From contig NZ_CP028908.1 of the NCBI RefSeq assembly GCF_024181725.1, positions 1,674,001-1,738,000 of the forward strand: 64,000 nt of DNA, written 5' to 3'. The notes under the pieces were generated by a model, which saw only the letters and a program-made list of their open reading frames with translations, was not told the DNA's origin and ran no database searches. Both the position numbers and the translations under genes were made by a program. Positions 60,730-64,000 of the stretch are shown here, piece by piece; the stretch's first letter is position 1; every line of letters starts with the position of its first letter. The DNA is from Bradyrhizobium sp. WD16 (GTDB lineage: Bacteria > Pseudomonadota > Alphaproteobacteria > Rhizobiales > Xanthobacteraceae).

Positions 60730-61461
60730 TCAGTATCTGGCGAGGACCGGACCGCCCCAGCGATAGTTGATGCGCGCGGTGACGAGATCGATGCCCGACT
60801 TGATGTGATCGGTGCTGACCAGCGCGCCGGCGGGCGTGAAGAAGTCGACGTCGTGGCCGCCTATGAAGATATGATCGTATTCGACGCCGACCGACCAGTT
60901 CGGCGCGAAGGCATATTCGAGGCCGACGCCGACGGTACCGCCCCAACGCGTATCCTTGCCGCTGTCGTTCAGCGCTCCGGTCGCAGCGACGACAGTCTTG
61001 TACTTGTTGCCGGTCACCGCGGCACCGCCCTTCACATAAAGCAGCGCGGCGTCGAAGGCATAGCCGATCTGGCCGGTGAACAGCCCGAAGGCCTCGACCT
61101 TGGAATGGTCGTTGAGGGCAGGAAAGAGGATATTGGCGTTGCTGCCGGAGATATCAGCCCAGTTGCCCTGACCTTCCAGGCCGAACACCCAAGTCCCGAA
61201 CTGCCAGCGATAGCCGATCTGGCCACCGACGGTGCCGCCGCTGCCGGTATGGCTGCCTTCGTCAAAGCCGGCGATATCCCAGCTCGACCGGTTCCAGCCA
61301 CCGCCGCCGTTGATGCCGAGATAGAAGCCGCTCCAATTATAGAGCGGGGAGACGATCGGCGGCGGCGCCTTGGTATAGGGCCGGGCCGCAAGATCCGCCG
61401 CCGAGGCAGGCAGCGCCCCAGCCACCAGCACGCCAACAATCGCCAAAAGTGTCTTCTTCAT
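60730..61461 (-). CDS. Omp31/Omp25-type outer-membrane beta-barrel protein
   Basis: ATG 61461 with GAGGGG seven bases upstream gives 243 residues. The signal peptide (KKTLLAIVGVLVAGALPASA) is followed by ADLAARPYTKAPPP and an eight-stranded barrel (NWSGFYLGINGGGGWN, VGGQIGYRWQFGTWVFGLEGQGNW, GVGLEYAFAPNWSVGVEYDHIF), ending ARINYRWGGPVLARY. Abundant porin-like proteins of this kind are typical of Rhizobiales. Has its own strong terminator. Confidence 0.92.
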   Translation of the reverse strand: MKKTLLAIVGVLVAGALPASAADLAARPYTKAPPPIVSPLYNWSGFYLGINGGGGWNRSSWDIAGFDEGSHTGSGGTVGGQIGYRWQFGTWVFGLEGQGNWADISGSNANILFPALNDHSKVEAFGLFTGQIGYAFDAALLYVKGGAAVTGNKYKTVVAATGALNDSGKDTRWGGTVGVGLEYAFAPNWSVGVEYDHIFIGGHDVDFFTPAGALVSTDHIKSGIDLVTARINYRWGGPVLARY

Positions 61462-61640
61462 GGGAAGCCCCCTCAATTGTGCCGTTCGATCCAGCGAATC
61501 CGATCACGCGACCGGGTTCTGATGAGGTGAATATAAACACATTCCCGACCTTTGGATGTCGCCGAACTGCAACAGTGACGCACATCTTAGGTTGTATTTT
61601 TGCCTATCACTATACCGCAGAGGATCGGGCTACCGCTGCA

Positions 61641-61696
61641 CTAGTGTGGTGTCTCGCAATTGCCTACCGCCTTTGCGGCAAGCCTCTCGTAGGCAA
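61641..61696 (+). repeat. Type-A palindromic module, truncated on the right
   Basis: CTAGTGTGGTGTCTCGCAATTG begins the module; it breaks off after GTAGGCAA, before the rest of the right inner arm and the outer arm. Confidence 0.8.
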
Positions 61697-61766
61697 GGCC
61701 ACCCCTCCCGGCCATGCCTCGAACGCGCAAGAGATATGAAACGAGTTCCACGCCGCCCGGCCGATC

Positions 61767-61807
61767 TTGATCGCGACGCCGGCCAATTCAGCCGGCGTCG
61801 CGATCAA
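61767..61807. other. Perfect 17-bp stem-loop
   Basis: TTGATCGCGACGCCGGC (61767-61783), loop CAATTCA, GCCGGCGTCGCGATCAA (61791-61807). No T-run on either side. It lies downstream of the copper-storage gene (minus strand) by about 180 bases. Confidence 0.8.
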
Positions 61808-61989
61808 TGCGAGAGCGAGGTGCCGAGGGCGCTGAAGCACGCACGCATCTGCTGCAGTTGCGAGAAAGGAAAGCGAAAAGCCCGCGCGAGCGTCAAGGCG
61901 CCACAGGGGCGAGACGCCCGGCAGGGATCGCGCGCCGAACGCAAAATGAAAAGCCGCAGGCAATCCGCCTTGTGCGGCGCAGAGCAAGT

Positions 61990-62478
61990 TCAGCCCGCGA
62001 CCACTGCCTTGCAGGCCTTGATGCAGTCGGCGCAGGAGTCGGCGCAGGCCCGGCACTCGGCATGATGGTCCTGGTGCTTGCGGCACTCGGCCTCGCAGTC
62101 GCCGCAAACATCGATGCAGAACTTCGCCAGATCCTTGAGACGCGCAGCATCCTGCGCGGCGAAGCGCGCCAGCGCTGTGCAGATCGGCAGCATGGCCGAA
62201 ACCGTACGGACGCAATTCTTCAGTGAGGTGTCCCCGGCGCCGAGCAGCGCGTAGCAGTGGTTGAGACACACTTCGCCCTTGTTGACGCAGGCCAGCGCAG
62301 CGTCGACGAGCCCGCGGCGCGGCGCGGGAGCCGCCTGCGGCGCGCTGCCGTGATGGTCGTGGTTGCTGTCGCCCGCCGCGGCCTCCGTGCCCACCATCGC
62401 GCCGGCCAGCGCCGCAGCCGCCCCCGCCAGCAGGCCGACGACTTGCCGCCGCGACGCATCTTCAGAAGAATATTCCAT
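61990..62478 (-). CDS. Csp-type copper-storage four-helix-bundle protein with TAT signal
   Basis: The 162-residue protein has a twin-arginine-like signal (SRRQVVGLLAGAAAALAGAMVG), a His/Asp-rich linker, and then a helical domain with regularly spaced cysteines (CVNKGEVCLNHCYALL, CVRTVSAMLPIC, CIDVCGDCEAECRKH, CRACADSCADCIKAC). This fits the Csp/DUF326 family, which store Cu(I) inside a cysteine-lined bundle. TAT export matches Csp1-type proteins. Stands alone, with GGGGAAGGG before the ATG. Confidence 0.9.
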   Translation of the reverse strand: MEYSSEDASRRQVVGLLAGAAAALAGAMVGTEAAAGDSNHDHHGSAPQAAPAPRRGLVDAALACVNKGEVCLNHCYALLGAGDTSLKNCVRTVSAMLPICTALARFAAQDAARLKDLAKFCIDVCGDCEAECRKHQDHHAECRACADSCADCIKACKAVVAG

Positions 62479-62574
62479 GCCCTTCCCCCAGCGAAAGAAA
62501 AACGCGCCGCAACAACACGGCGCGACAGTTGAAACCTAGGCGAAGCGTCGCATTGACTCAAGTCGCGCGCTCAG

Positions 62575-62985
62575 ATGCGCCGGCTCGCCGCCTACGCCCT
62601 GCCCGACGGCGCGCCCGTCCTCGAAGCCGTCATCGTTCCGAACGACTCGCTCGGCGAGCGGCGTTTTTTCATCTTCGCGACCGCCTTGCTCGTCGCGGCT
62701 GCGGCTTTTGATCTTGTCCTGCTCGCCAGCGGCTGTTGGGTCGTCGCGCTGTTCGTCGCCGGCGACGCCATACATCCTGCTGCTCGGTGCCAACGTGCTG
62801 TGCCGGCGCAACCTGCGACGCAGCGAGTGCGTCATGATCGTCGGCGGCACCGTCTTGGTCGCGCGCTTTGCGGGGCGGCGTCTCGTCGGCGAACTGCATC
62901 TGTCGGTGTTCGGGCTCGCCCTCGAACGCGAGGACGACCCCGACTGGGGCTGCCAGCTGAAGCGGCGCGCAAAAGGCGAAGGGCC
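62575..62985 (+). pseudogene. Frameshifted membrane-protein remnant (possibly DUF2244-like)
   Basis: From ATG 62575 one frame reads IVPNDSLGERRFFIFATALLVAAAAFDLVLLASGCWVVALF. Near 62760 the plausible continuation changes frame: YILLLGANVLCRRNLRRSECVMIVGGTVLVAR and VGELHLSVFGLALEREDDPDWGCQLKRR. Together they look like a two-helix membrane anchor plus a small soluble domain, as in DUF2244 proteins. The family is tentative; the frameshift is clear. Confidence 0.5.
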
Positions 62986-63001
62986 GCGATTGCGGCCCTT
63001 C
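62978..63001 (-). terminator. Hairpin terminator of rhmD
   Basis: GAAGGGCCGC, GATT, GCGGCCCTTC: a perfect 10-bp stem with a tetraloop, followed on the minus strand by GCCTTTTGCG. It lies 24 bases after the rhmD stop. Confidence 0.75.
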
Positions 63002-63024
63002 CGGAATCTCTCGTCAGCTCGGGA

Positions 63025-64000
63025 TTACGCCCTCGGATATGGCCGGTGCAACTCCATCTCCGGATTGAGGCGCACGCCGAAGCCCGGCCTGTCCAGCGCC
63101 GAGGCCTTCATGCGGCCATTGACCGGTATCGGTTCGTCGAGCAGCAGTGGCGTGAAGGCCGGCAGCACCTTGTCGGCGTGCGGCGCCGTCATGATGATTT
63201 CGGTGAACGGGCTGTTATGGCGCGTGATCACGAAATGATAGCTGTAGACGGACGAGCCGTGCGGCACCACCAGCGCGCCATGGGCATCGGCGAGCGCCGA
63301 GATCTTGATCAGCTCGGTGATGCCGCCGCACCAGTTGACGTCCGGCTGGATGATGTCGCAGCAGCCCATTTCGAGCAGCATGCGGAAGCCCCAGCGGGTC
63401 GCTTCGTGTTCGCCGGTCGTGACCAGCATGCCCTTCGGCACGTTGCGCTTGAGCTCGGCGTAGCCCCAGTAGTCGTCCGGCGGCAGGCACTCCTCGATCC
63501 ATTTCAAGCCGACTTCGTTCGCCTTGTGCGCGAGCCTTGTGGCGTAGTTGACGTCGAGGCTCATCCAGCAGTCGTACATCAGCCAGAAGTCGTCGCCGAC
63601 CTTGCTGCGCATGTCTTCCAGCTTGGCGATGTTCTTCTTCAGCCCCTCGTCGCCCTCCGCCGGACCGTGCAGCAGCGGCAGCTTGCCGCCGATGAAGCCG
63701 AGTTGTTTGGCGAGGTCCGGCCGCGTGCCGGTGGCGTAGAACATCAGTTCGTCGCGCACCGGACCGCCGAGCAGCGCGTGCACCGGTTCCTGCCGCACCT
63801 TGCCGAGCAGATCCCACAGCGCCAGATCGACCACCGAGATGGCGTTCAGCACGACGCCCTTGCGGCCGTAGTACAGCGTCGCATTGAACATCTGGTCCCA
63901 GATCTTTTCGATCTCGGTGATCTTGCGGCCAATCAGGAAGCGAGACAGATGGCGCTCGACGATGAAGGCGCCGATCTCCCCTGCCGTGGTCAGGGCGAAG
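63025..64000 (-). CDS. rhmD: L-rhamnonate dehydratase (5' end outside window)
   Basis: The frame is open to the right edge (about 325 residues present). This enolase-superfamily enzyme dehydrates L-rhamnonate to 2-keto-3-deoxy-rhamnonate. Visible hallmarks: [45 protein letters not shown] (metal ligand), [50 protein letters not shown] and [14 protein letters not shown] (catalytic His). The N-terminal capping domain is mostly missing because of the window edge. Other rhamnose genes are presumably beyond the edge. Confidence 0.93.
   Translation of the reverse strand, partial: FALTTAGEIGAFIVERHLSRFLIGRKITEIEKIWDQMFNATLYYGRKGVVLNAISVVDLALWDLLGKVRQEPVHALLGGPVRDELMFYATGTRPDLAKQLGFIGGKLPLLHGPAEGDEGLKKNIAKLEDMRSKVGDDFWLMYDCWMSLDVNYATRLAHKANEVGLKWIEECLPPDDYWGYAELKRNVPKGMLVTTGEHEATRWGFRMLLEMGCCDIIQPDVNWCGGITELIKISALADAHGALVVPHGSSVYSYHFVITRHNSPFTEIIMTAPHADKVLPAFTPLLLDEPIPVNGRMKASALDRPGFGVRLNPEMELHRPYPRA

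Larger units (their letters stand above)
61462..61989. other. Intergenic with type-A module fragment and a 17-bp perfect hairpin
   Basis: It contains the porin promoter region, a partial type-A module at 61641-61696 and a long stem-loop at 61767-61807. No gene is recognised; plus-strand frames here are not family-like. Confidence 0.55.

Overview
The window looks like chromosomal DNA of a GC-rich alphaproteobacterium, most likely the Bradyrhizobium / Rhodopseudomonas branch of the Rhizobiales. This is inferred from the draT-draG pair, the Omp31-type porin, the full-length paaABCDE genes and two short REP-type palindromes that I associate with that group. No ribosomal or phylogenetic marker is present to prove it.

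Layout. 1-1.1 kb: end of an MmgE/PrpD gene, tRNA-Arg(CCG), a dead nicotinamidase fragment. 1.2-3.8 kb: an NAD-linked operon (NrtR-type degenerate Nudix regulator, SPFH protein, NAD-kinase-like protein). 4-9.4 kb: bioFDA (minus), divergent from pabBA (plus). 9.5-10.7 kb: an IS630-family element inserted inside palindromic repeats. 11-13.2 kb: small genes (Dabb, DnaJ-domain, Rieske ferredoxin, GST). 13.2-18 kb: decayed accessory DNA (LysR remnant, relaxase and lytic-transglycosylase remnants of a conjugative element) around an intact ArsR-rhodanese / MFS / DUF2938 group with matching operators. 18.2-25 kb: surface-glycan type genes (two TylF-type methyltransferases, one fused to a glycosyltransferase-like domain, a desaturase, a GT41-type transferase). 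25.2-33.3 kb: mixed metabolic genes (DUF1488, L,D-transpeptidase, alpha/beta hydrolase, cytochrome c, acyl-CoA ligase, GH4 enzyme, branched-chain-type binding protein, flavin-binding PNPOx protein).

33.6-48.8 kb is one large aromatic catabolic block. On the minus strand, in transcription order: Rieske oxygenase, glutamine-synthetase-like ligase, binding protein, livHMGF, paaX, paaABCDE. On the plus strand, diverging from the oxygenase: ferredoxin reductase and an IclR regulator. Two near-identical 16-bp palindromes sit in the divergent promoter region. The set suggests that an imported aromatic, possibly an amine or acid conjugated to glutamate, is oxygenated next to the phenylacetyl-CoA epoxidase genes.

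48.8-64 kb: methyltransferase, a PepSY/TonB-receptor/DUF2946 iron-uptake group, DUF155 protein, pyrC, draT-draG (nitrogenase switch-off, although no nif gene is visible here), a TAT-exported phospholipase C, a porin, a copper-storage protein, a frameshifted membrane-protein remnant and rhmD running off the end.

The most unusual feature is a dispersed family of 75-79 bp palindromic modules (four internal sequence types, here called A, B, C and D). All are bounded by CTAGTG/CACTAG and share one architecture: a 9-10 bp outer stem, a small bulge on one arm, a long inner stem and a loop. They occur at seven places, often as a composite A-linker-B in either orientation, once as B-A-C-D. They end several reading frames, sit in the paaA leader, and one copy is split by the IS630 element exactly at a CTAG junction.
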